Below are positions 1 to 5,358 of a DNA stretch of 5,358 nucleotides, one piece after another (the first letter of the stretch is position 1; every line of letters starts with the position of its first letter). The notes beneath the pieces were generated by a model. The model was not told the origin of the DNA. It did no database searches and saw nothing but the letters and a program-made list of their open reading frames with translations. The stretch is from positions 1 to 5,358 of the forward strand of contig SYEN01000354.1 of NCBI GenBank assembly GCA_005800795.1. The letters run 5' to 3'. Position numbers and translations under genes: made by a program. Origin of the DNA: Burkholderiales bacterium. GTDB taxonomy: Bacteria > Pseudomonadota > Gammaproteobacteria > Burkholderiales > SG8-41.

Positions 1-372
1 AATTTCATCGTGCAGGCGCTGCAGAACAAGCCATTGACGATCTACGGCGACGGTAGTCAGACGCGCAGCTTTTGCTACGTCGATGATCTGGTCGAAGGGC
101 TGGTCAGGCTGATGGCGACAGCCGATGGCGTGACGGGTCCGGTCAATCTGGGCAATCCGGAGGAGTTTACCGTGCGCAATTTGGCAACCACCGTCAAGTC
201 GCTCACGCGAAGCCGCTCGCGGTTGGTGCGTCACCCCTTGCCTCAGGACGATCCCAAACAACGCCGGCCGGACATTGCCTTGGCCGCGCGGCTGCTGGAT
301 TGGCGCCCGCAAGTCAAGGTGCAGGATGGCCTCGAAAAAACGATAGCCTACTTCAGGGAGCGCTACCAGTAG
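1..372 (+). CDS. UDP-glucuronate decarboxylase (UDP-xylose synthase type), C-terminal part
   Basis: This is the 3' end of a short-chain dehydrogenase/reductase gene; the frame is open from base 1 and stops at TAG 370-372, leaving 123 residues. The visible part matches the C-terminal substrate-binding half of UDP-xylose synthases. It has an NFIVQAL stretch, then GDGSQTRSFCYVDDLV (the sugar-nucleotide site and the conserved YVDD), then VNLGNPEE, then DDPKQRRPDI, and last a LDWRP...GLEKTIAYFR tail. The QDDP.QRRPDI and NLGNPEE blocks are typical of decarboxylating UXS enzymes more than of GalE-like epimerases. Family members convert UDP-glucuronate to UDP-xylose with NAD+ in the cytoplasm. The Rossmann fold and the catalytic Tyr-x3-Lys lie upstream of the window, so activity cannot be confirmed here. 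The GTG at base 10 is an internal codon, not the start. The last 20 bp overlap the end of the convergent GT41 gene. A UDP-4-keto-sugar or dTDP-glucose dehydratase relative is the main alternative. Confidence 0.9.
   Translation, partial: NFIVQALQNKPLTIYGDGSQTRSFCYVDDLVEGLVRLMATADGVTGPVNLGNPEEFTVRNLATTVKSLTRSRSRLVRHPLPQDDPKQRRPDIALAARLLDWRPQVKVQDGLEKTIAYFRERYQ
335..367 (-). terminator. Candidate intrinsic terminator of the TPR-GT41 gene
   Basis: Read on the - strand, GGTAGC (367-362) can pair with GCTATC (347-342), six pairs with one G-U. The 14-nt loop contains the TGA stop of the gene. One G and then six T (340-335) follow. The hairpin is weak. The T run is also the complement of conserved Glu-Lys codons in the opposing gene, so chance is possible. 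An overlapping perfect inverted repeat, CGCTAC-CA-GTAGCG at 361-374, could compete for the same bases. Confidence 0.3.
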
Positions 373-2821
373 CGGGTAGGAGCGTGAAGTAGAGGTCTTC
401 CAGATCGCGCGCAAATCGCCCGCTGTCGAACAGTGGCACGCTTTTTTTCGTTGATACGATACGCTGGCGCGAGGCATTAACCGCGCTGCGATCACCCGCC
501 AGCCGCAATGCCAGCGTTTCATAATCCGCCAGCGAGTAAGTAATCAGCTCTGGCAGTCCGCACGCACTCAGTATACTGCCCGACACGCGCGACGCGAATG
601 TTTCACCGCACAACGCAACCAGCGGACAATCGTTCCACAACGCATCGCTGGCCGTGGTGTGCGAGGTGTAGGGAAACGTGTCCAGCGCGAGATCGGCCAC
701 CCTGTAGCGTGCCAGATGCTGCGCCTGTGGCAGGCGCGGGGCGACAATCAGGCGGTCAGGAGCCAAACCGGAGGCGGCGAATGCGTTTTGCAGATTTCGC
801 GTGGCGCGGGGATTGTCTTCCAGCAGCCACAACAGGCTATCCGGTGCGCCGTGAAGTATCCGCATCCAGCAGGCAAAGACTTCCGGTGAAATCTTGAACG
901 CCTGATTGAAGCAACAAAAAACAAACGCCTCTTCAGGCAAGCCATAATGAGCACGTGCGAGTGGTTCAGCGGTGGCACGCTTGCGATCGTTGGGCTGATA
1001 ACAATACGGCAGGCGGTACACCTGCTCGGAATAGTAAGGCTCGAATTCAGGTGGAATAAGGAAGCCGTCAGCAATGATTCCGTCGATGAATGCCGCGCCC
1101 ATGGTGCCGGGATAACCAAGCCAGTTCAATTGCCGCGGCGCCAGCCGGCTTGCAGGCCACGTCGTGCGTGAGCCCAGTGTGTGTCCTTTCAGATCAATCA
1201 GGATATCCAGTTCGGCATCACGTATGAGACGGACAGCAGCATCATCGGCCTCCCATCCGATGTCGACGAAGTGCTCGCAGGCATTGCGTAGCCGTGCGCG
1301 TATCGGGCTGTTGTCTTCAGGCCCGAACGAAAAAGCGAATACCTCGAACTTGCTGCGATCATGCAATTCAAGCACTTCGACGACCAGATAGGCGACCGCG
1401 TGTTGGTGGAAATCAGACGAGAGATACCCAATGCGGGGTCTTGTACGCTGCGGCCCGGAGCGACGGCCTTGTAGCGGCTCGGCCCGGATCGCACCGTACT
1501 GCGCCGAACACCATCGCTGTGTGTACTCGAGTTGCTCGCGGGGCGTCGTAGGTTGATACAGCAGCGAAAACGGCGTCGGCGCCGTGCCGCCCGCCGCCAT
1601 TTCCGCACTGAGTTGCCGCCACACTGACGCCCATTCGTCCCAGTCGCAGGTGCGTTTCAGTTCGCGCGCCAGAATGCCGCGCAATAGCGTCGAGCCTGTT
1701 TGTTCAACTCCGGAGCGGATTGCCGCCAGCGCGCTTTCCATATCCTTGCGTACAAAGAAAATCTCCACCAGCGTGACGTACGCGTCCACCGTGTCTTTGT
1801 CGAGCAAGATCGCTTGTTCCGCGACGGACTGAGCCTCGTCCAACTCCTGCAAATGAAACAGCGTTGCAGAAAGACGCGCGTGCGCTGCAGCGTTGCCAGG
1901 TTCCGCGCGTATGACGAACCGTAAGTGCTCGGCGGCTTCCCGCATGCGACCCAGCGAAAGGCACAACACCCCCAAGCCCTCGCGGGCCGCGATCATGCCC
2001 GGCGCAACTTGTAACGCCTGCCCGTAGTGCTGGCGGGCTTCGTCACGTCGCCCCTGTTGAGCCATAAGCTGGGCAAGATTGGTCAGTGCGGCAGCGTGGC
2101 CGGGTGCTTGCGCCAGCGCACGCTGGAATAGCAATCCTGCGGCGTCAAGCTGGTCCAGACGTTTAAAGACTATGCCGAGGTTCACCAGGGAGTCGGCATG
2201 CCGTGGATCGCTGGCAAGAGCCTGTTCATACCAGTGCCGTGCGTCATCGAGGCGGCCGCTGTCCTGCGCCAACACGCCCAGATTGAACAGGGCGTCCGTG
2301 TGCCGCGGAACGATACGCAACACCTCCTGAAACCGGGCTTGTGCAATAGCTGCCTCGCCGGTCTGTGCATACGCCTGCCCCAGGTTCAGCAGGCAATCCA
2401 CGTCGTTCGGCGCCATTTCCAGCGCCCGATTCAATATCGGCAGGGCGTCGGCTGGCCTTTGTTGATGCAGAATGGCCGCACCCAATCGCATAAATACGGA
2501 CGCTGGCGCGCCGGGCAAGCGCGCCGCCTGCTGCAGCGCGCGTTCAGCCTCGGCGAACTGCGCCAACTGCAAATACGCCAGACCCAAGTGCTCCGCTGCC
2601 ATACCGTGGCGCGGGTCGGTGACCAGCGCCTGCTGCAACAGGGCAACGGCATCTGGGGCTTGCCCCGTCATCAATCGTGCAATGCCCAACAGGCATAGTG
2701 CTTGCGGATGAAGCGGCGCCCGCCGCAGCACCTCGCCAACCAGCGCATCGGCACCGGCGGTATCACCTGCACGTAGCCGCGAGCCGGCTTGCAGGAGTTT
2801 GCGTTCAATCATCGCTGACAT
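353..2821 (-). CDS. TPR-repeat GT41 glycosyltransferase (OGT/SPINDLY-like)
   Basis: This 822-residue protein has two parts. Residues about 5-378 form roughly eleven 34-residue tetratricopeptide repeats with the usual G/A-Y/L and N-L-G...A pattern, a scaffold that binds protein substrates. Residues about 393-815 match the GT41 catalytic region. They contain RIGYLSSDF (463-471) with H474 in the position of the OGT active-site His, FNQAFKISPE with K643, DTFPYTSHTTASD with H721-T722-T723 (the UDP-binding HTT of OGT), and GETFASRVSG (739-748). All key blocks are present, so the enzyme looks intact. OGT moves GlcNAc to Ser/Thr, plant SPY moves fucose, and HMW1C-type relatives move hexose to Asn, so neither donor nor target can be read from the sequence. 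No signal peptide or membrane segment is seen, which fits a cytoplasmic enzyme. The ATG at 2821 is preceded only by a weak GGGTAA; a second in-frame ATG at 2812 is possible. The stop is TGA at 353-355. Confidence 0.93.
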   Translation of the reverse strand: MSAMIERKLLQAGSRLRAGDTAGADALVGEVLRRAPLHPQALCLLGIARLMTGQAPDAVALLQQALVTDPRHGMAAEHLGLAYLQLAQFAEAERALQQAARLPGAPASVFMRLGAAILHQQRPADALPILNRALEMAPNDVDCLLNLGQAYAQTGEAAIAQARFQEVLRIVPRHTDALFNLGVLAQDSGRLDDARHWYEQALASDPRHADSLVNLGIVFKRLDQLDAAGLLFQRALAQAPGHAAALTNLAQLMAQQGRRDEARQHYGQALQVAPGMIAAREGLGVLCLSLGRMREAAEHLRFVIRAEPGNAAAHARLSATLFHLQELDEAQSVAEQAILLDKDTVDAYVTLVEIFFVRKDMESALAAIRSGVEQTGSTLLRGILARELKRTCDWDEWASVWRQLSAEMAAGGTAPTPFSLLYQPTTPREQLEYTQRWCSAQYGAIRAEPLQGRRSGPQRTRPRIGYLSSDFHQHAVAYLVVEVLELHDRSKFEVFAFSFGPEDNSPIRARLRNACEHFVDIGWEADDAAVRLIRDAELDILIDLKGHTLGSRTTWPASRLAPRQLNWLGYPGTMGAAFIDGIIADGFLIPPEFEPYYSEQVYRLPYCYQPNDRKRATAEPLARAHYGLPEEAFVFCCFNQAFKISPEVFACWMRILHGAPDSLLWLLEDNPRATRNLQNAFAASGLAPDRLIVAPRLPQAQHLARYRVADLALDTFPYTSHTTASDALWNDCPLVALCGETFASRVSGSILSACGLPELITYSLADYETLALRLAGDRSAVNASRQRIVSTKKSVPLFDSGRFARDLEDLYFTLLPATGSAP
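381..448 (+). terminator. Candidate intrinsic terminator of the UDP-glucuronate decarboxylase gene
   Basis: Nine bases past the TAG stop, AGCGTG (381-386) can pair with CACGCT (437-442), closing a long loop. The 3' part of that loop forms its own hairpin: C plus CGCTGT (420-426) with ACAGTG plus G (430-436), including one G-U pair. A run of seven T follows at 442-448. The structure lies wholly inside the antisense gene, where the T run reads as two Lys codons, so the match may be coincidental. Pairing was done by eye without an energy calculation. Confidence 0.35.
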
Positions 2822-2841
2822 GAATTACCCGGAATCATCAG

Positions 2842-2870
2842 TTGGCGCTTGTCACGGTGGGGGGGATAAT
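2842..2870 (+). promoter_or_regulatory. Candidate sigma70 promoter for the lipoprotein gene
   Basis: TTGGCG (2842-2847) and GATAAT (2865-2870) are spaced by 17 nt, matching 4 and 5 of 6 consensus bases. Seven G at 2859-2865 fill the end of the spacer, and the last G is the first base of the -10 box. Transcription would start near 2877, leaving a leader of about 130 nt. A second option nearer the gene is TTGTCT (2938-2943) with TAGGAT (2961-2966), also 17 nt apart but weaker, 4 of 6 each. Confidence 0.35.
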
Positions 2871-2875
2871 CGTTG

Positions 2876-2904
2876 TTGATACCGGCATATTTGGTTTTTT
2901 GCAA
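2876..2904 (-). promoter_or_regulatory. Candidate sigma70 promoter for the TPR-GT41 gene
   Basis: On the - strand, TTGCAA (2904-2899) and TATCAA (2881-2876) are spaced by 17 nt, each matching 4 of 6 consensus bases. Transcription would begin near 2870, giving a leader of about 50 nt before the ATG at 2821. The match is modest and was found by eye. Confidence 0.3.
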
Positions 2905-2992
2905 GCGCAAAGCCACTCGTTCTTTGCCCGGATCTTATTGTCTTCGCGCAATTCCGGTAGTAGGATGGTCTTCCCCCGCATGGGGTATCGAC

Positions 2993-3000
2993 AAAGGAGA
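2993..3000 (+). promoter_or_regulatory. Strong ribosome binding site of the lipoprotein gene
   Basis: AAAGGAGA lies 5 nt before the ATG at 3006, close to ideal Shine-Dalgarno spacing. It favours this ATG over the GTG at 3003 directly in front of it. A small hairpin, CCCC (2973-2976) with GGGG (2982-2985) around a 5-nt loop, sits 7 nt upstream of this site. Confidence 0.75.
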
Positions 3001-3005
3001 TCGTG

Positions 3006-3422
3006 ATGAAGCGCCTCATTTTCGTGGTCGTAGCTTTATTGGCCGGATGCGTGCAAATGCCGCCGACCGCGCAGGATATTCAGGCAAAAAAATTCGAGGC
3101 CGTAGCCGGAAAAGCGGTCATTTATGTTGTGCAGCCATTGGGGGATTCTTCCAACAGCGGTACCGTCAATTTAGGCGATGCGGGCCCTATTACTACGCAG
3201 CCAGGCACCTATTACCGCTGGGAAGTCGCGCCCGGCACGCACCGCATTGAAGGCGCCGGGCCGTTTTCCGCCGCTGCCGTGGTGCAAGCAGAAGCCGGCA
3301 AGATTTATTTCGTGCAGCACTCGGTACATGGCGGCATCCGCGAAGGGGTAAGTACCGTGTCGTTACAGCAAGTCGGCGACGCGTATGGGCGCCGGCTGGT
3401 GAGCCTGGCGCAGTTGATCTAG
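3006..3422 (+). CDS. Small lipoprotein, DUF2846-like
   Basis: The product is 138 residues. It opens with a lipoprotein signal peptide: MKR, a hydrophobic stretch (residues 4-13) and the lipobox L12-A13-G14-C15, so Cys15 would be lipidated and become the mature N-terminus. The residue after Cys is Val, not Asp, which suggests sorting to the outer membrane. Residues about 36-112 resemble the DUF2846 beta-rich domain. It runs KAVIYVVQP, a Gly/Asn-rich turn, then TYYRWEVAPGTHRIEG and AEAGKIYFVQHSV; the Gly-Thr-Tyr, Ala-Pro-Gly-x-His and Ala-Gly-Lys-x-Tyr-Phe-Val pieces are the most telling. The family has no settled function known to me. The ATG is chosen over the adjacent GTG at 3003 because of RBS spacing. 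It is followed after 30 bp by a glycosyltransferase on the same strand, so the two are probably cotranscribed. Family assignment is from memory of the pattern. Confidence 0.85.
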   Translation: MKRLIFVVVALLAGCVQMPPTAQDIQAKKFEAVAGKAVIYVVQPLGDSSNSGTVNLGDAGPITTQPGTYYRWEVAPGTHRIEGAGPFSAAAVVQAEAGKIYFVQHSVHGGIREGVSTVSLQQVGDAYGRRLVSLAQLI

Positions 3423-3452
3423 CCTGCGGCCCCAAGTGGATTCCTCCCGGGA

Positions 3453-4148
3453 TTGATAATAAACGTAAGCATTGGCTACGACCCGCGCGAAGCCGTCGCC
3501 TTTAGTGTTCTGGCGCACAGCATCCACGCGCGTGCCAGCGAGCCGGTATCGATCACGCCACTGTTGTTGTCGCAACTCAAGGGTGTGCTCACGCGCGAAC
3601 GGCATGCCTTGCAGAGCACGGATTTTTCTTTTTCGCGGTTTTTGACGCCTTATCTCGCGGGTTATGCGGGCTGGTCGCTGTTCATGGATTGCGACATGTT
3701 GATGCTGGACGATATCGCGCGGCTTTGGGCTTTACGCGATGAGCGATTCGCAGTGATGGTGGTCAAGCACGACCACGTGCCACCAGAGACCACCAAGTTT
3801 CTGGGCGAGCCGCAAACCCGGTACGAAAAAAAGAACTGGTCGAGCGTGATGCTTTTCAACAACATCCGTTGCCGCGCGCTGACGCCGGAATATGTAAACA
3901 CCGCGTCGGGACTGGAATTGCACCAGTTCAAGTGGCTTGACGATGACGCGTTGATCGGTGCCTTGCCTGAGCGCTGGAACCATCTGGTCGGCTACAACGC
4001 CCCGCGCGCGGACGCAGCGCTGGTGCATTACACGCTGGGTGGCCCGTACTTCCCGGACTACGCAAATTGCGAATACTCAGCCGAGTGGTGCCGTGAACGT
4101 GACGCCATGCTCGCTACCGCTGGCGCGTCCAGCGCCAAAAAAACTTAG
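3453..4148 (+). CDS. Small GT8-like glycosyltransferase with DxD motif
   Basis: The 231-residue product begins with a beta-strand and nucleotide-binding start, INVSIGYDPREA. FSRFLTPYLAGY follows, and then FMDCDMLMLDDI, with the DxD metal/nucleotide-sugar motif at D79-C80-D81. Further on come KNWSSVMLFNN (127-137), FKWLDDDALIG, and HYTLGGP with H192, a likely third metal ligand by analogy with LgtC-type GT8 enzymes. This layout fits a retaining GT-A transferase using a UDP-sugar; the acceptor is unknown. No signal peptide or membrane segment is seen, so it is probably cytoplasmic. The start is TTG at 3453, the only usual start codon between the preceding TAG (3420-3422) and this point, and it keeps the conserved N-terminus intact. 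The nearest Shine-Dalgarno-like bases, GTGGA at 3436-3440, are weak and 12 nt away, so translation may depend on coupling to the lipoprotein gene. The C-terminal tail is low-complexity (Ala/Ser/Lys) and ends in a seven-A run just before TAG 4146-4148. Confidence 0.88.
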   Translation: MIINVSIGYDPREAVAFSVLAHSIHARASEPVSITPLLLSQLKGVLTRERHALQSTDFSFSRFLTPYLAGYAGWSLFMDCDMLMLDDIARLWALRDERFAVMVVKHDHVPPETTKFLGEPQTRYEKKNWSSVMLFNNIRCRALTPEYVNTASGLELHQFKWLDDDALIGALPERWNHLVGYNAPRADAALVHYTLGGPYFPDYANCEYSAEWCRERDAMLATAGASSAKKT

Positions 4149-4174
4149 ACAAATCAAACATCTGGCCATAAAAT
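4146..4174 (+). promoter_or_regulatory. Candidate sigma70 promoter for mgtE
   Basis: TAGACA (4146-4151) and TAAAAT (4169-4174) are separated by exactly 17 nt and each matches 5 of 6 consensus bases, the best promoter seen in the window. The -35 box overlaps the TAG stop of the glycosyltransferase. Transcription would begin near 4181, leaving a leader of about 64 nt. That is too short for an M-box Mg2+ riboswitch, and none is seen. Confidence 0.5.
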
Positions 4175-4175
4175 C

Positions 4176-4195
4176 GGGCGCACTCTGTGCGGCCC
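4176..4195 (+). repeat. Inverted repeat at the predicted mgtE transcription start
   Basis: GGGC-GCAC (4176-4183) and GTGC-GCCC (4187-4190 and 4192-4195) form an 8-bp stem with a TCT loop and one bulged G. No T run follows, so it is not a typical terminator. It begins 2 bp after the -10 box and spans the predicted start site, so it could be an operator or an incidental structure. Confidence 0.4.
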
Positions 4196-4244
4196 CGCGC
4201 TGGGTCATTGTGTGCATGCAAGTGGCGAGAGTCGTGGAAGAACT

Positions 4245-5358
4245 ATGGAGCCAGCCCGCAACCTACCTGTCGAGGCACATGATGTAAACGATGTGCATGA
4301 GGCGCTCGAGCAGGCCGCGGAGTTGCTGCGTGTGCACGACGAGTTGCTCGCGCGGGTACAGGAAGCTGCCGAAGATGCCGGGCAGGCACCGCCCGATCCC
4401 AAACTGCAGGCACAAAACCTCGACGAAATCCGTGCACTGCTTGATCCGCTGCACCCGGCTGACGTGGCCTACATCCTCGAAGCCCTGCCGCGCGAGCAAC
4501 GGCTGGTGGTGTGGGATCTGGTCAAGGCCGACCGCGACGGCGAGATTTTGTTGGAAGTCTCCGATGCGGTGCGCGAGACCCTCATCGATTACATGGACGA
4601 CCATGAATTGGTCGCCGCAACCGGGCAACTCGATACCGACGAGATAGCCGACCTCGCGCCCGATCTGCCGCGCGAGGTTATCGAAGACGTATTCAAGCTG
4701 TTACCGCCGGAAGAGCGTGAGCAGTTGCGCGAAGCCTTGTCGTACGCAGAGGACACTGCGGGCGGCCTGATGGATTTCGACATGGTGCAAATCCGCGAAG
4801 ACGTGACGCTCGAAGTGGTATTGCGCTACCTGCGGCGGCTGGATGAACTGCCTGATCACACCGATCAGCTGTTTGTGGTGGATCGCGCCGAGCAGTTGAA
4901 AGGGCTGATGCCCATCAATCGTCTGTTGGTTGCCGATCTCGATGCCGTGGTCGGCGATATGATGTTAAAGGATTACACGCAGTTCAACGTGAACGACGAA
5001 GCTGGCGAGGTGGCCGCGGCGTTCGAACGCTACGATTTGGTGTCTGCCCCCGTGGTGGACGATGCCGGCAAGCTCGTCGGACGCATGACGGTGAACGCGG
5101 TGGTGGACTACACGCGCGAGAAGACCGACAGCGACAAGTTAAGCGCGGGGGGCTTGCGCGAAGACGAGGATATTTTCGCCTCAGTGTGGAAAAGCGTGCA
5201 AAACCGCTGGTCTTGGCTGGCGCTGAATCTGATTACCGCGTTCGCGGCTTCGCGCGTGATCGGCATTTTTGAAGGTTCGATAGCTAAGCTCGTGGCGTTG
5301 GCAGCGCTGATGCCGATCATTGCCGGTATCGGCGGCAATTCCGGCAATCAAACTATCA
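4245..5358 (+). CDS. mgtE: Magnesium transporter MgtE, 3' truncated by window edge
   Basis: The frame opens at ATG 4245 behind GGAAG (4236-4240, 4 nt spacing) and stays open to the window end, giving 371 residues; the family is usually about 450-490, so roughly 100 are missing. Residues 1-57 are an acidic helical extension. Residues about 60-165 are the MgtE N domain, with LDPLHPADVAYILEALP near its start. YAEDTAGGLM (167-176) leads into two CBS domains, about 176-235 and 238-292, the second ending near VVDYTREK. A linking helix follows. The first membrane segment starts near W322 and the second near residue 349. The second ends in GGNSGNQT (363-370), the signature of the MgtE/SLC41 pore. MgtE is an inner-membrane dimeric Mg2+ channel whose N and CBS domains sense cytoplasmic Mg2+ and close the pore when it is plentiful. 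The gene has its own likely promoter and looks unrelated in function to the sugar genes before it. No frame break is seen. Confidence 0.96.
   Translation, partial: MEPARNLPVEAHDVNDVHEALEQAAELLRVHDELLARVQEAAEDAGQAPPDPKLQAQNLDEIRALLDPLHPADVAYILEALPREQRLVVWDLVKADRDGEILLEVSDAVRETLIDYMDDHELVAATGQLDTDEIADLAPDLPREVIEDVFKLLPPEEREQLREALSYAEDTAGGLMDFDMVQIREDVTLEVVLRYLRRLDELPDHTDQLFVVDRAEQLKGLMPINRLLVADLDAVVGDMMLKDYTQFNVNDEAGEVAAAFERYDLVSAPVVDDAGKLVGRMTVNAVVDYTREKTDSDKLSAGGLREDEDIFASVWKSVQNRWSWLALNLITAFAASRVIGIFEGSIAKLVALAALMPIIAGIGGNSGNQTI

Noticed and set aside
598..897. Overlapping + strand open frames opposite the GT41 catalytic domain
   Set aside because: They are Arg/Pro/Cys-rich products typical of shadow frames, and the opposite strand carries conserved catalytic motifs throughout.
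2198..2698. 166-codon + strand open frame opposite the TPR region
   Set aside because: It is antisense to well-formed TPR repeats, and long antisense frames are expected in G+C-rich repeats. No domain or RBS supports it.
2898..2911. TTTGC-AAGC-GCAAA hairpin next to a T6 run in the divergent region
   Set aside because: The T run precedes the stem on the + strand and becomes A after the stem on the - strand, so it is not a terminator on either strand. It is short enough to be chance.
2873..3250. 125-codon + strand open frame beginning in the divergent intergenic region
   Set aside because: It overlaps most of the lipoprotein gene in another frame, lacks a good RBS, and its product shows no recognisable domain, whereas the overlapping frame has a lipobox and a strong RBS.
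4118..4143. Hairpin (TGGCGC/GCGCCA) followed by seven A at the end of the glycosyltransferase gene
   Set aside because: A + strand terminator needs a T run after the stem; here it is A, and on the - strand the T run comes before the stem. There is also no - strand gene to terminate.
4137..4148. Seven-A run as a programmed frameshift or sequencing slip at the glycosyltransferase end
   Set aside because: It lies two codons before the stop. One shift adds about ten residues; the other extends into mgtE with no recognisable sequence. Neither looks functional.
4149..4244. Possible M-box Mg2+ riboswitch upstream of mgtE
   Set aside because: Only 96 bp separate the genes and the predicted leader is about 64 nt, too short for an M-box, with only a small hairpin visible.
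4205..4783. Several - strand open frames opposite mgtE
   Set aside because: The + strand frame is a clear MgtE with N, CBS and pore motifs. The - strand products are low-complexity shadows.

Overview
The window looks like ordinary chromosome from a Gram-negative proteobacterium. Betaproteobacteria are my best guess, from the G+C-rich codon use, a small DUF2846-like lipoprotein and an MgtE of proteobacterial type; this is inference without a database search. No phage, transposon, CRISPR, rRNA or tRNA signal was seen. Five protein genes account for nearly all of the sequence.

Left part (1-2821): the 3' end of a UDP-glucuronate decarboxylase (UDP-xylose synthase type) gene on the + strand runs head-on into a long - strand gene. 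That gene encodes an 822-residue protein with about eleven tetratricopeptide repeats followed by a GT41 (OGT/SPINDLY-type) glycosyltransferase domain. The two genes overlap tail to tail by 20 bp. Each has a hairpin-plus-U-tract candidate terminator lying inside the coding sequence of the other. One gene makes an activated sugar and the other transfers a sugar, so this side looks like the edge of a glycan or glycoconjugate locus.

Middle (2822-3005): a 184-bp divergent intergenic region. It holds candidate promoters in both directions whose -10 elements nearly touch, a run of seven G that abuts the rightward -10 box, a small hairpin, and a strong ribosome binding site for the next gene.

Right part (3006-5358): a 138-aa DUF2846-like lipoprotein is followed after 30 bp by a 231-aa GT8-like glycosyltransferase with a DxD motif and a TTG start. 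After a 96-bp gap comes mgtE, a Mg2+ channel/transporter gene that the window edge cuts after residue 371, just past its GGNSGNQT pore signature. A good sigma70-like promoter for mgtE overlaps the stop codon of the glycosyltransferase.

Together the genes suggest sugar-nucleotide synthesis and glycosyl transfer beside an unrelated Mg2+ housekeeping gene. I did not find convincing evidence of an undescribed system. The points most worth checking are the substrate of the TPR-GT41 enzyme, the reciprocal terminators at the overlapping tails, and the G-tract promoter in the divergent region.
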